NCBI GenBank assembly: GCA_050486225.1
Contig: JBJHCV010000011.1
Location: forward strand, 18,470-82,469
Source of the DNA: JBBDIX01 sp050486225
Lineage (GTDB): Bacteria; Actinomycetota; Nitriliruptoria; Nitriliruptorales; Nitriliruptoraceae
Reading direction: 5' to 3'
DNA: 64,000 bases
The notes under the pieces were generated by a model. That model saw nothing but the letters and a program-made list of their open reading frames with translations, did not search any database and had not been told where the DNA came from. Position 1 is the stretch's first letter. The number at the start of each line of letters is the position of its first letter. The position numbers and the translations under genes were made by a program. Shown one piece after another: positions 24,927 through 33,839 of the stretch.

Positions 24927-25934
24927 ATGAGCGCCCACACCGAACGTGTCGTCGACATCCACTGCCACGTCGCGCTGCCGGAGTGTCAGGAGTGGGTCGA
25001 GGGGCACTTCCGGCCGGAGTACGACTACTTCTCGTACCACGCCGGGGCCGTCAGCAACGCGTACAACGCCACCCACTTCCAGGAGATCGTCCCGAAGCTG
25101 TCCGAGCCGTCGCGTCGACTCGAGGACATGGACGCCATGGGCGTCGACGTGCAGGCCATCTCGGTCGCGCCACCCCAGTACTACTACTGGACCACGCCGG
25201 ACCTCGGCGAGCGGCTCGCGCGCCGGCTGAACGAGCGCATCGCGGAGATCTGTCGCGAGCACCCGACCCGCTTCACGGGCCTCGGCACGCTGCCGATGCA
25301 GGACACCGAGCGGGCGCTGGCCGAACTCGACCGTGTCGTCGACGACTACGGCTTCCGTGGCGTGGAGGTCTGCACCAACGTCAACGGGATGGACTACGAC
25401 CATCCCCGGTTCGACCCGATCTTCGCCAGGGCCGAGGAGCTCGGGGTGCTCATCGTCCTGCACCCGCACGGCTACACCGACGGTCTGCGTCTGTCCGACT
25501 ACTACCTCACCAACGTCATCGGCAACCCGCTCGACTCGACGGTCGCGGTTGCGCGCATGATCTTCGGGGGCGTGTTCCAGCGCCACCCCGACCTGAGGGT
25601 GTGCGTGGTGCACGGTGGGGGCTACCTCCCGTTCTACTGGGCGCGGATGGACCACGCCTGGGGCGCGCGCACCGACGGGCGGGTCCGGCTCGACCATCCG
25701 CCCAGCGAGGATCTCCGACGCCTGTACGTCGACACCGTGGTGTTCGACCCGTCGCAGCTGGCGACGCTGATCGACACGATGGGTGCGGACCACGTGCTGC
25801 TCGGGACCGACTACCCGTACGACATGGGTGAGGCCGACCCGGTCGGGTTCGTGGGTCGTGTCGAGGGGCTCGGCGACGACGATCGTGCTGCGGTGCTCGG
25901 CGGCAACGCGGCTCGCCTGCTCGGTCTCGACTGA
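24927..25934 (+). CDS. ACMSD-type amidohydrolase (family 2), copy 2
   Basis: 335-aa TIM-barrel metalloenzyme. Seen: metal motif VVDIHCHVALPE (His12, His14), MDAMGVDVQAISVAPPQYYYW, RFTGLGTLPMQD, VLIVLHPHGYTDG, CVVHGGGYLPFYWARMD and LLGTDYPYDMGEADPVGF with the active-site Asp. GGGGAGA precedes ATG 24,927. Known: the group covers aminocarboxymuconate-semialdehyde decarboxylase and related hydroxyaromatic and heterocyclic acid decarboxylases and some hydrolases. Inferred: acts on a ring-derived carboxylate. It shares fold and C-terminal motif with the protein at 5,461 but differs at the N-terminus, so it probably has a different substrate. Monocistronic between a terminator and a convergent gene. 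Confidence 0.85.
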   Translation: MSAHTERVVDIHCHVALPECQEWVEGHFRPEYDYFSYHAGAVSNAYNATHFQEIVPKLSEPSRRLEDMDAMGVDVQAISVAPPQYYYWTTPDLGERLARRLNERIAEICREHPTRFTGLGTLPMQDTERALAELDRVVDDYGFRGVEVCTNVNGMDYDHPRFDPIFARAEELGVLIVLHPHGYTDGLRLSDYYLTNVIGNPLDSTVAVARMIFGGVFQRHPDLRVCVVHGGGYLPFYWARMDHAWGARTDGRVRLDHPPSEDLRRLYVDTVVFDPSQLATLIDTMGADHVLLGTDYPYDMGEADPVGFVGRVEGLGDDDRAAVLGGNAARLLGLD

Positions 25935-25955
25935 CGCGGACCGAACGGGACGGGG

Positions 25956-26894
25956 TCAGTTCACCCGGTAGTCGGGGTCCTGCCCCGACAGCACCCGGAT
26001 GATCTGCGTGGCGGCCTTGGTCTGCGACTCACGGATGGCCTCCTCCGAGTAGTACGCGACGTGCGGCGTCATGAGCAGGTTCGGGACGTCGACGACGCGG
26101 TCGACATCGACGGGCTCCATCTCGAACACGTCGAGCGCCGCAGCGGCGATGGTCCCGTCACGCAGCGCCGTGGTGGCCGCGTCGAGGTCGACCAGTGGGC
26201 CTCGCGACGTGTTCACCAGCACCGCGTCGGACCGCATCCTCGCGAACTGTTCGGCGCCCATCATGCCGCGGGTGTCGGGGGTCAGGGGCAGGTGCAGAGA
26301 CACGGCGTGCGACCGTTCGAGCAGTTCGTCGACACCCACGAGCTCGAGTTCGTCGGATCGTTCGACGAAGGGGTCGTGTCCCAGCAGTCGACAGCCGGTG
26401 GGCCGGAGCAGTTCGGCGACACGGCGTCCGATCCGCCCGAGCCCCACGATGCCGATCTCCAGTTCCGACAGTCGGTGCAGTGGTCGGACACCCGCGACGC
26501 CCCACTCTCCGGCACGCACGAGGCGGTCACCGTCGGGGATGCGACGCAGCAGGGCCAGCAGCATGGCCAGCGTGTGGGTCGCGACCTCCTCGACGCAGTA
26601 GTCGGGGACGTTGGTGACGGTGATCCCCGCGGAGGCGGCGGCCTCGAGGTCCACGTTGTCGACACCGATGCCGTACCGGGCGATGACCCGGCACCGCTCG
26701 AGTGAGGCCACCGCGTCTGCGTCGATCGGCAGGTAGGTGTTGAGCAGCGCATCGGCGTCACGTGCCTCCGCGAGCGCCCCCTCACGCGTGCCGTCCGCCA
26801 CGACCAGCTCCGCGTCGATCTCGGCGAGCAGCGCACGTTCGACCTCGACGGCGGGGAACACCTGGTCGGTCACGACGACCTTGTGGCTCGGCAT
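25956..26894 (-). CDS. D-2-hydroxyacid dehydrogenase (SerA/CtBP-like)
   Basis: 312-aa NAD-dependent oxidoreductase without an ACT domain. Seen: VIARYGIGVDNVDLEAA substrate-domain motif, EIGIVGLGRIGRRVAELL Rossmann loop, HLPLTPDTRGMM, NTSRGPLVD with the catalytic Arg, AALDVFEMEP with the Glu, and LLMTPHVAYYSEEA with the His. Known: the C-terminal-binding-protein-like group oxidises or reduces 2-hydroxy/2-oxo acids. Inferred: conversion of a 2-oxo acid intermediate; too short for a classic serine-biosynthetic SerA. Convergent with the preceding gene and divergent from the zinc alcohol dehydrogenase across an operator-like inverted repeat. Confidence 0.85.
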   Translation of the reverse strand: MPSHKVVVTDQVFPAVEVERALLAEIDAELVVADGTREGALAEARDADALLNTYLPIDADAVASLERCRVIARYGIGVDNVDLEAAASAGITVTNVPDYCVEEVATHTLAMLLALLRRIPDGDRLVRAGEWGVAGVRPLHRLSELEIGIVGLGRIGRRVAELLRPTGCRLLGHDPFVERSDELELVGVDELLERSHAVSLHLPLTPDTRGMMGAEQFARMRSDAVLVNTSRGPLVDLDAATTALRDGTIAAAALDVFEMEPVDVDRVVDVPNLLMTPHVAYYSEEAIRESQTKAATQIIRVLSGQDPDYRVN

Positions 26895-26947
26895 GGAGGA
26901 GGCTCCGTTCTTCGTGGGCCGGTGCGGGACGCTCCCGCCGGCGTTGT

Positions 26948-26964
26948 CCCTGTCCCGGACAGGG
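26948..26964. promoter_or_regulatory. Inverted repeat between divergent dehydrogenase genes
   Basis: CCCTGTC-CCG-GACAGGG, 7-bp arms, in the 136-nt region between the 2-hydroxyacid dehydrogenase and the zinc alcohol dehydrogenase. TACCGT at 26,972-26,977 is a possible rightward -10 just downstream. A repressor site acting on the zinc enzyme's promoter is plausible. Confidence 0.4.
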
Positions 26965-27030
26965 GGTTGGGTACCGTAGACGAGGCGTCCAGCGGTCGCA
27001 TCCGGGCGCCGGTCGGGAGGCGGACAGGCC

Positions 27031-28038
27031 GTGCGAGCGCTCGTTCTGCGTGCACCCGGGGAGGTCGAGCTTGCCGAGGTCGCCGATCCCCGTCCCGGTG
27101 ACGCCGCCCTGGTGCGAGTCCTGACGGCGGGCGTGTGCGGGACCGACCTGAAGGTGATCGACGGGTCCGTGCGGGTCGAGCATCCCCGGATCCTCGGACA
27201 CGAGGCCGTCGGCGAGGTGGTCGTCGCCGGGTCGAGTGGCCGTCACGCGGTGGGTGACCGTGTGCTCGTCGACCCTGCGGTGACCTGCGGGTCGTGCACG
27301 CCGTGCCTGACAGACCTGCCGCACCTGTGTGCGCAGGGGGGCCTGCTCGGACGGGACGTCGACGGCTGCTTCGCGGACCTGATCTCGGTCGACGAGTCGC
27401 GGCTGCACACGGTGCCCGGCGCCATCGATCCCGCCGTCGGTCCGCTGCTGCAGGTGCTGGGCACGTGCGTCCACGCGCAGACGCTCGTGGAGCCGCTTCC
27501 CGAGGGGCCAGCCGTGGTGGTCGGGCTAGGGGTGAGTGGGCTGCTCCATCTGCAGCTGCTTCGCGCACGAGGCGTCACCACGATCGTCGGCCTGACCCGG
27601 TCGGCGTCCGGGCGCCGACTCGCCGAGCGCCTCGGAGCGACGGTCACCGCGCACCCTGCGGATGCAGCCCGCGTCGTCGCCGAGGCCACCGGAGACCGGG
27701 GCGCCCCGCTGGTCGTGGAGACCTCTGGCGTGCCCGACGGCGTCCAGACGGCTCTGGACGCGGCGGCACCGGCCGGCACGATCCTGCAGTTCGGCACGAT
27801 CAGCGACCGTGGCCACGACCTCGACCTGTACCCGCTGTACCTGAAGGAACTGCGGGTGATCGGTGCGCGCAGTGCCCGGCCGCGCGACCTGGCACGCGCC
27901 ATCGACCACGTCGCCGCCGGGGACGTGTCGCTGGAGCCACTGGCCGGCCAGCGCTTCGACGCCGGCGACCACGGGGCCGCGATCGAACGCAGCCGAACCG
28001 CAGGCGCGCTGAAGGTCACCCTCGCGTTCGGCGCCTGA
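27031..28038 (+). CDS. Zinc-dependent alcohol dehydrogenase (MDR family)
   Basis: 335-aa medium-chain dehydrogenase. Seen: catalytic zinc ligands Cys36 (AGVCGTDLK) and His57-Glu58 (GHEAVGEV), structural zinc Cys86, Cys89, Cys92 and Cys100, and nucleotide fold VVVGLGVSGLLHLQLLRARG. GTG start preceded by GGGAGG. Known: the family oxidises secondary alcohols and polyols (threonine, sorbitol or butanediol dehydrogenase types). Inferred: oxidation of a hydroxy intermediate. Stands alone, divergent from the 2-hydroxyacid dehydrogenase, converging on the esterase with 24 nt between. Confidence 0.88.
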   Translation: MRALVLRAPGEVELAEVADPRPGDAALVRVLTAGVCGTDLKVIDGSVRVEHPRILGHEAVGEVVVAGSSGRHAVGDRVLVDPAVTCGSCTPCLTDLPHLCAQGGLLGRDVDGCFADLISVDESRLHTVPGAIDPAVGPLLQVLGTCVHAQTLVEPLPEGPAVVVGLGVSGLLHLQLLRARGVTTIVGLTRSASGRRLAERLGATVTAHPADAARVVAEATGDRGAPLVVETSGVPDGVQTALDAAAPAGTILQFGTISDRGHDLDLYPLYLKELRVIGARSARPRDLARAIDHVAAGDVSLEPLAGQRFDAGDHGAAIERSRTAGALKVTLAFGA

Positions 28039-28062
28039 TCCTTCGGGCGGCCGACCGGCGCG

Positions 28063-29805
28063 TCAGCGGTTCGGTGGAACGATCGGCACGAGCAGGTGGG
28101 AGGGGTGCTCACCTCCGGCGTACACGGTCGTCGTGCCGCCGAAGATCGAGGCCGGACGGTCGGTCGGGTCGTCGTGCAGGAACGGTCCACATCCGCGCAG
28201 CACGTTCTTGAAGTGGGGGAGTCGCTCGTCGGACGCCAGCGGGTACTCGTAGTCGCGGCCGAGCACGCTCAGGGCAACCCGGTACCCGGCGGGCACGACC
28301 AGACTGGTGGGCCAGATCTCCACGTCGAGTTCGACGATCTCTCCCGGTTCGAGGGGCCAGCGTTCGTCGTGGGTGTGGTACGGCTGGTACTCGGTCGAAC
28401 GCTCCGCGTCGAGCTTCCGGTGCGACGCCCGCAGCCATCCCTGGGCGATCGGGGTGTGGGGATCGATCGCTCCCTGGAAGACGACCTCCTCGTCGTCGGG
28501 GGAGAAGACCCGGACCACCAGGAACAGGTCGGCGTCGGACGTGCTCGACGACACGTACAGCCGAGCGGCCATCGGGCCGGTGATCTCCGTGTCGGTCGGC
28601 ATCGGTGGCGACCAGAACGTGACCCCGTCCCCGAGCGCCTCGAACGCACGCGCGTCGGACGTCGCGGGCGCGGCGTCCGTCAGGGACTGCTCCCCGGCAT
28701 CGAGGTACCACCGGGTCCACTGGGTGCGTGCGATCGGCCACTCGTGTTCGGCGCGGTCCTCGAAGTGGTCGAGGTGACGCACGCGAAGCAGCACCGGTGG
28801 GGTCTGGTCCCATCCGTTGTCCTCGCCCTTCAGGAAGTGGTCGAGGAAGCGCTTCTGCAGGTCGACGCCGTAGGCGGTGTAGTACTCGGTCCAGTGCTCG
28901 ATGCCGTGGATCTCCAGCCACTTCTGCTCGGACGCGGCGTTGGTGAACGCGTCGACGTTGCCCCGCAGGTGCAGTCCCTGCCCACCCCAGTTGGCCGCGG
29001 ACAGGAACGGGACCGTGATGCGCGACCAGTCCGCAGACCGTTCGCGGTGGAACTCGTCGTCCAACGGGTGGGCCAGGATCGTGGCGCCGAAGTCGGCGCG
29101 GTTGCGTTCGAGTTCCTCCTCGGAGAGGGTCTCGTCGCCGCAGATCGGCAGGCCGTTGAACGGACTGATCCCCCCGTCGGGGCCGCGTCCGTGCTGCACG
29201 GTCTTGACCTGCATGTCGTACCAGTGCTCGAAGAACGTGCAGACGATGCCGCCGTGGTGGGACATGTCGCGGTAGAAGTCGGCGGCGCCCTCCCACGGGA
29301 TCATCGCCGTGAGGTGCGGTGGCTGCATGCCTGCCACGTGCCACGCGTTGATGGCGTAGTAGGAGATGCCGCTGACGGCGACCTTCCCGGTGCTCCACGG
29401 CTGCACGCCGGCCCACTCGACGCACTCGTACAGGTCACGGGTCTCACGGGCGGAGAAGTGGTCGATGAACCCGGGCGACCGGCCGCACCCCCTCGAGTCG
29501 ACCCGGACACACACGTACCCGTGGGGCACCCACTTCTCCGGGTCGGCGACCTCCCAGTTCTGGTAGGCGTTGGTCGATCCGGCGGTCACGTCGGGGTGGT
29601 CGGCGGCCATCTTCTCCCAGGCGCCCGAGTAGCCGTCCTGGAACGGCAGCCCCTTGCCGTAGGGCCCGTAGGTGAGCAGCACCGGGTACTGGCCCTCTTC
29701 GACGGGACGGAAGACGTCGGCCTTCAGGACCAGTCCGTCGTCGACCTCGATGTCGACGTCCCAGTCGATCTGCATGCCGTCACGGATCTCGCGGTGTGTG
29801 GTCAC
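28063..29805 (-). CDS. CocE/NonD-type acyl hydrolase
   Basis: 580-aa serine hydrolase of the Xaa-Pro dipeptidyl peptidase/cocaine esterase group. Seen: LVLKADVFRPVEEGQYPVLL, VCVRVDSRGCGRSPG, nucleophile region VAVSGISYYAINAW, then the C-terminal jellyroll domain (FWSPPMPTDTEITGPMAARL to the end). The start is placed at GTG 29,805 because AAGGTGG lies 8 nt upstream; GTG 29,817 is an in-frame alternative without such a site. Known: family members cleave esters and amides such as cocaine, alpha-amino acid esters and glutaryl-cephalosporins. Inferred: deacylation of the pathway substrate or scavenging of esters. Leftward, downstream of the isochorismatase-family gene. Confidence 0.87.
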   Translation of the reverse strand: MTTHREIRDGMQIDWDVDIEVDDGLVLKADVFRPVEEGQYPVLLTYGPYGKGLPFQDGYSGAWEKMAADHPDVTAGSTNAYQNWEVADPEKWVPHGYVCVRVDSRGCGRSPGFIDHFSARETRDLYECVEWAGVQPWSTGKVAVSGISYYAINAWHVAGMQPPHLTAMIPWEGAADFYRDMSHHGGIVCTFFEHWYDMQVKTVQHGRGPDGGISPFNGLPICGDETLSEEELERNRADFGATILAHPLDDEFHRERSADWSRITVPFLSAANWGGQGLHLRGNVDAFTNAASEQKWLEIHGIEHWTEYYTAYGVDLQKRFLDHFLKGEDNGWDQTPPVLLRVRHLDHFEDRAEHEWPIARTQWTRWYLDAGEQSLTDAAPATSDARAFEALGDGVTFWSPPMPTDTEITGPMAARLYVSSSTSDADLFLVVRVFSPDDEEVVFQGAIDPHTPIAQGWLRASHRKLDAERSTEYQPYHTHDERWPLEPGEIVELDVEIWPTSLVVPAGYRVALSVLGRDYEYPLASDERLPHFKNVLRGCGPFLHDDPTDRPASIFGGTTTVYAGGEHPSHLLVPIVPPNR

Positions 29806-29863
29806 GGGTTCTGCCACCTTCGGGGTCGTCGGCCAGTCGGCCGGGTCGGTCGTCGGTCAGCGG

Positions 29864-30499
29864 TCAGGAGTCCCCGCCCGTCACCGCAGCAAGCGCCTCG
29901 TCACTGTCCATGACCCAGCCGAACGCGCGCTCGATGAGCCGCAGTGCCGGGTCGTGGTACTCGGGTCCGTCGACCGAGTCGACGCAGTCGGTCACCACGA
30001 CCGGTGCGTAGTCGCGGGTCGACGCCGTGATCGCGGTGGTGAGCACGCAGCTGTTGGTGTTCACGCCGGTGATCAGCAGCGTGTTCACGTCGAGCCGCCG
30101 CAGCAGGAAGTCGAGGTCGGTGTGCAGGAAGCAGTCGTAGCGCTTCTTGGTCTGCACGACGTGGTCCCCGTCGCCGAGCACCCCGGGCATCAGGTCGACC
30201 CCCGGCATCGTGTCGATGTTGTGACGCAGCACGTTCGAACGCGTGGCGTCCGTGTCGGCGATGACCCGCCAGAACGGGTTGCCGGCACTCTCCGCGCCGT
30301 CTCGGTAGTACGTCACGACGTGGACCACCGGGATCCCGGCGGCGCGGGCGCGGTCGAGCAGTCGGACGTTGGCGGCCACGACACGTGCGGCCGCGTCGGT
30401 CGGCAGGGGCTGCGTGGCCACCTCGGGATCGAGGTGCCCCCGATGGACGTCGACGGTCAGCACCGCCGGTCGGACCTGGTCCACCCCGAACCTGCTCAT
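29864..30499 (-). CDS. Isochorismatase-family cysteine hydrolase
   Basis: 211-aa amidase-like enzyme. Seen: catalytic triad Asp17 (AVLTVDVHRGHLD), Lys118 (VVQTKKRYDCF) and Cys151 (GVNTNSCVLTTAI), with the preceding cis-peptide VNTNSC site. GGGAGGG sits 5 nt before the ATG. Known: relatives include nicotinamidase, N-carbamoylsarcosine amidohydrolase, maleamate amidohydrolase and ureidoacrylate amidohydrolase RutB. Inferred: releases ammonia or carbamate from an amide formed after ring opening. In the leftward array hydrolase, dehydrogenase, isochorismatase, CocE. Confidence 0.87.
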   Translation of the reverse strand: MSRFGVDQVRPAVLTVDVHRGHLDPEVATQPLPTDAAARVVAANVRLLDRARAAGIPVVHVVTYYRDGAESAGNPFWRVIADTDATRSNVLRHNIDTMPGVDLMPGVLGDGDHVVQTKKRYDCFLHTDLDFLLRRLDVNTLLITGVNTNSCVLTTAITASTRDYAPVVVTDCVDSVDGPEYHDPALRLIERAFGWVMDSDEALAAVTGGDS

Positions 30500-30575
30500 C
30501 GTCCCTCCCTGCCCTCGACCACCGGTGTCCCCTCACGTGCCGCGGAACGGCTCCCACCGAGCCCACGGACAGGTG

Positions 30576-31472
30576 TCAGACCCTACCGTCCGGATCGCCC
30601 GTGCTCCCGTCGAGGATCCGGCGCACTGCGGCGATGTCGAGGTCTCCCATCCCCGCCGACACGACGGCACGGTGCAGGGCCGCGCACGCGTCGAACACCG
30701 GCGTCCGCCCACCGACCGACGCGGCGAACGACGCGATCACGTCGAGGTCCTTGGTGAACAGGTCCGCCGGCATGTGGACCGGCTCGTGGGTGTCGGCCGC
30801 GACGAGGGGGCCGCGGACCTCGAGCATGCGCGAGTTGCCGGCTCCGGCCGCCAGGGTGTCGACCACCACCTGTGGGTCGAGGCCCGCGCGGATCCCGAGC
30901 ACGATGGCCTCGGCCGCAGCGGCGGTGTGCACGGCCACCAGGTGGTTGGCGAGGTACTTCATCATGGACCCGGTCCCGAACGGGCCGAGCACCACGTGCT
31001 CGCGGGCGATGGCGTCGAACACCGGCCGGCAGGCCTCGACCGCGTCGGGATCCCCACTGGCGAACACGACGACGTCACGTACCAGGGCCTGTCGGGCGGT
31101 CCCGCTGACGGGACAGTCGAGCAGCACGACCCCGGCGTCGGCGGCGACGTCGTGGGCACGCCACCGGTCGTCGACTCCCAGCGTGCTGGTCTCGACCACG
31201 ATCACGGGTCGTCGCGCAGCGGCGAGGAGTCCGTCGGGGCCGGTGAGGACCGCGTCGAGCGCAGCGGCGGAGGGCAGTGACGTGATCACCTTCCCCGCGC
31301 GTTCGGCGACCTCGCGTGGGCACCCGGCGAGTTCCCCTCCCTGGCGGGTCAGGGCGACGCGTGGTGCGTCGGCGACGTCGTACCCCACGACCTGCAGGCC
31401 TGCGGCGAGCAGGTGGGTGCTCATGGCGCCACCCATGCGGCCGAGGCCGACGACGCCGATCGTGTCCGTCAT
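30576..31472 (-). CDS. 3-hydroxyisobutyrate dehydrogenase-family oxidoreductase
   Basis: 298-aa beta-hydroxyacid dehydrogenase. Seen: MTDTIGVVGLGRMGGAMSTH nucleotide motif at the N-terminus, DCPVSGTARQA substrate loop, and the catalytic Lys in TGSMMKYLANHLVAVH. ATG 31,472 has CAGGAG upstream and overlaps the preceding hydrolase stop by four bases; a longer frame exists but would start without family residues. Known: the group oxidises 3-hydroxyisobutyrate, tartronate, 4-hydroxybutyrate and similar acids to semialdehydes. Inferred: would supply (methyl)malonate semialdehyde to MmsA. Confidence 0.87.
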   Translation of the reverse strand: MTDTIGVVGLGRMGGAMSTHLLAAGLQVVGYDVADAPRVALTRQGGELAGCPREVAERAGKVITSLPSAAALDAVLTGPDGLLAAARRPVIVVETSTLGVDDRWRAHDVAADAGVVLLDCPVSGTARQALVRDVVVFASGDPDAVEACRPVFDAIAREHVVLGPFGTGSMMKYLANHLVAVHTAAAAEAIVLGIRAGLDPQVVVDTLAAGAGNSRMLEVRGPLVAADTHEPVHMPADLFTKDLDVIASFAASVGGRTPVFDACAALHRAVVSAGMGDLDIAAVRRILDGSTGDPDGRV

Positions 31473-32377
31473 GGTGACTCCTGCCGGCGTGGGAGCGGTC
31501 GGTCGGCCTCGGTGCGCTCGTCGAGCACGACGTCGTCGAGCCACTCGGCGACCAGCCGGGTGACGTGGTCCTCGCGCCCGGTCTGGAAGTGGTCACAGTC
31601 GTCGACGACGACCACGTCGCACCGCGTCGGGCACGCGTCGCGGAACGCCGCGGCCGGATACACGTCCGGGTCCTCCTCCCGGTCACCCACGAGGTAGAGG
31701 ACCGGGCAGTCGACGTGTGGTGCCGCCGCGAGCAGGTCGGGGGTGTTCTCGTGCCGGTCGAGCAGGCTCGTCGCACTGATCACGTACCACCAGCCGGGCA
31801 GCAGCATCAGTTCGTCTCCGCGGCCGTCGGCGACGAGCGCGCGTGCCCGGTCGAGGGCCTCCTCGAGCCCGTCGCCCGCGAGGTGGCCGAGTGCCGACGA
31901 CCACGTGAGGGTGTCGGGTCCTCCTCGATGCGCCGACAGGAGCACCAGCGCGCGTACGCGGCCGGGACGTGCGGCGGCCCATGCGGCCCCGAGCGTGCCG
32001 CCGTTGCTGTGGCCGACGACCACCGGCCGGTCGTGGCCGCGCTCGCGCATCAGTTCGGCGGCGAACGTGTTGTCCGCGTCCCCCTGGGCCGCGGTCTGGA
32101 AGGCGCCACCCTCCGGGACCCGGCTGTTGCGGGTGCTGAGCACGTCGTGGCCCCGCCGGTTGAACGCGAGGCAGTCCCACCCGTCCGCGACGAGTCGCGG
32201 CGGCAGGTACCGCGGAGGGCCGACGTAGAAGTTCATGGTGTTGCCGTGCAGCAGCATCACCCCGCCGCGCGGCTGTCCGGGCGACGCGTACCACAGGCCG
32301 TCGAGGGGGACGTCGTCGGTCGGGATGGACACGAGGTCGATCGCCGGGCCCTCGGGCCGTGCGGGAATGCCACCCAT
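31469..32377 (-). CDS. Alpha/beta hydrolase
   Basis: 302-aa hydrolase. Seen: oxyanion segment GGVMLLHGNTMNFYVGP, FNRRGHDVLSTRNSR, nucleophile GHSNGGTLG, VLYLVGDREED with the acid and DDCDHFQTG with the His. ATG 32,377 is preferred: GGAG lies 8 nt upstream, while the longer GTG frame from 32,425 would run through the terminator hairpin of the neighbouring gene. Coupled to the oxidoreductase by a four-base overlap (ATGA). Known: fold alone does not define substrate; esters, lactones and C-C bonds are all possible. Confidence 0.83.
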   Translation of the reverse strand: MGGIPARPEGPAIDLVSIPTDDVPLDGLWYASPGQPRGGVMLLHGNTMNFYVGPPRYLPPRLVADGWDCLAFNRRGHDVLSTRNSRVPEGGAFQTAAQGDADNTFAAELMRERGHDRPVVVGHSNGGTLGAAWAAARPGRVRALVLLSAHRGGPDTLTWSSALGHLAGDGLEEALDRARALVADGRGDELMLLPGWWYVISATSLLDRHENTPDLLAAAPHVDCPVLYLVGDREEDPDVYPAAAFRDACPTRCDVVVVDDCDHFQTGREDHVTRLVAEWLDDVVLDERTEADRPLPRRQESP

Positions 32378-32424
32378 CGTGTGCTCCGACCGTCGGGTCG
32401 GGCACACCGTAGTGTCACCAGACA

Positions 32425-32470
32425 CGAGAAGAGGCCGGCGGAGAGGGAGAGAGTGGCCGGCCTCTTCTCG
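32425..32470 (-). terminator. Hairpin terminator below the class III aminotransferase
   Basis: Perfect 15-bp stem, CGAGAAGAGGCCGGC at 32,425-32,439 and its complement at 32,456-32,470, with a 16-nt purine/pyrimidine-biased loop. It begins 16 nt after the aminotransferase stop in the leftward direction. Confidence 0.7.
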
Positions 32471-32485
32471 CGGGAGCCGCCGGGT

Positions 32486-33787
32486 TCAGCCGGCGGACTG
32501 CTCCGTGCGACGCAGGGTCTCCGACAGGGCGCGTGCGGCCTCGTCGGTCTCCTCGTCGGTGATGGAGAGCGGGGGAGCGATCCGCAGGACGTTGCCGTAC
32601 AGGCCGCCCTTGCCGATCAGCACGCCCTCCTCGCGGGCGATGTTGAGGGCCGTGTTCGCGAGGTCGGGTCGGGGCGTGAGCGTGCCCGGGTCGCCGAACT
32701 CCACACCGATCATCAGGCCACGCCCCCGCACGTCGATGACGTGGTCGAGGTCCGCGCCCACCGACACGAGCTGGCTCAGCAGTCGCTGACCCTGCTTGGC
32801 GGCGTTGCCCTGCAGGTCGTCGCGCTCGAGCACCTCGAGGGTGGCGAGCGCGCCTCGCGTCGACAGGTGGTTGCCGCCGAACGTGGAGATCGAGTTGGCG
32901 GGAAGCGAGTCGACGATGTCCGCGCGTCCGACCACCCCGGCGATCGCGAGCCCGTTGCCGAGCCCCTTCGCGAAGGTCATCAGGTCCGGGGTGACGCCGT
33001 GTGCCTGGTGGCCCCACAGGTGGTCGCCCGTACGGCCCCATCCGGTCTGGACCTCGTCGCTGATGAACAGGATGCCGTGCTCGTCACAGACCTCCTCCAG
33101 CGCCTTCAGGTACCCGTCGGGCGGGATGGTGAACCCGCCGACCCCCTGGATCGGCTCGGCGATGAGACAGGCGACGTCGCCGGCGGTCGTGGTCGCCAGC
33201 ACCTCGCGCAGGTCGGTGGCCGCCGCGGCGAGGTAGGCCTCGTCGTCGAGGTGTGCGAGTGGGCTGCGCAGGCGTTGACCGCTGGCGATCCAGCTGACGT
33301 TGAGTGGGTTGAGGCTCGAGGCCGACCAGCCGCGGTTGCCCGTGATCGACATCGCGGCGAACGTGCGACCGTGGTAGCTGTTGCGCAGCGCGAGGATCTG
33401 GTTGGACCGACGCGTGCTGGTTGCCATGAGCAGCGCAGCCTCGTTGGCCTCCGTGCCCGAGGCGACGAAGAAGACCTTGGCGTCCGGGATGCCGGACATG
33501 TCGGCGATCTTCTCGGCGAGCGCGATCTGGTGCTCGTTGAGGTACAGGGTCGAGGTGTGCACCATGCGCCCGGCCTGGTCACGGATGGCCTCCACGACCT
33601 CCGGGACGTTGTAGCCGACCATCGTGGTGAGGATGCCGGCGAAGAGGTCGAGGTAGCGGTTCCCCTCGGCGTCGACGACGTGACGTCCCTCACCGTCGAC
33701 GAGGCTCATCGGCTCGTCGTAGTACAGCGCGAGCCACGACGGCAGGACGCGCTTGTGGCGTTCGAGCATCTCGGCGTGCAGTCCCAT
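32486..33787 (-). CDS. Class III PLP aminotransferase (AGXT2/beta-alanine-pyruvate type)
   Basis: 433-aa aminotransferase. Seen: YLDLFAGILTTMVGYNVPEV (the AGXT2-like signature), phosphate-binding SGTEAN (110-115), NSYHGRTFAAMS, cofactor acids Asp244-Glu245 in ISDEVQTGWGRTG, and Schiff-base Lys274 in TFAKGLGNGLAIAG. GGGAG lies 9 nt before the ATG. Known: AGXT2-type enzymes use alanine/pyruvate with glyoxylate, beta-alanine, D-3-aminoisobutyrate or other omega-amines. Inferred: moves nitrogen from a beta- or omega-amino acid to pyruvate, making alanine for the adjacent alanine dehydrogenase. Leftward, 52 nt below ald, so probably one transcript. Confidence 0.88.
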   Translation of the reverse strand: MGLHAEMLERHKRVLPSWLALYYDEPMSLVDGEGRHVVDAEGNRYLDLFAGILTTMVGYNVPEVVEAIRDQAGRMVHTSTLYLNEHQIALAEKIADMSGIPDAKVFFVASGTEANEAALLMATSTRRSNQILALRNSYHGRTFAAMSITGNRGWSASSLNPLNVSWIASGQRLRSPLAHLDDEAYLAAAATDLREVLATTTAGDVACLIAEPIQGVGGFTIPPDGYLKALEEVCDEHGILFISDEVQTGWGRTGDHLWGHQAHGVTPDLMTFAKGLGNGLAIAGVVGRADIVDSLPANSISTFGGNHLSTRGALATLEVLERDDLQGNAAKQGQRLLSQLVSVGADLDHVIDVRGRGLMIGVEFGDPGTLTPRPDLANTALNIAREEGVLIGKGGLYGNVLRIAPPLSITDEETDEAARALSETLRRTEQSAG

Positions 33788-33839
33788 GTGTTGGTGCTCC
33801 CTGTGTGTCCCCGCGTTCGTGGCGACGGTCGTTGTTCGG

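Noticed and set aside
32378..32425. Longer start of the alpha/beta hydrolase at GTG 32,425
   Set aside because: It would begin inside the terminator hairpin of the neighbouring aminotransferase; ATG 32,377 has a good ribosome binding site.
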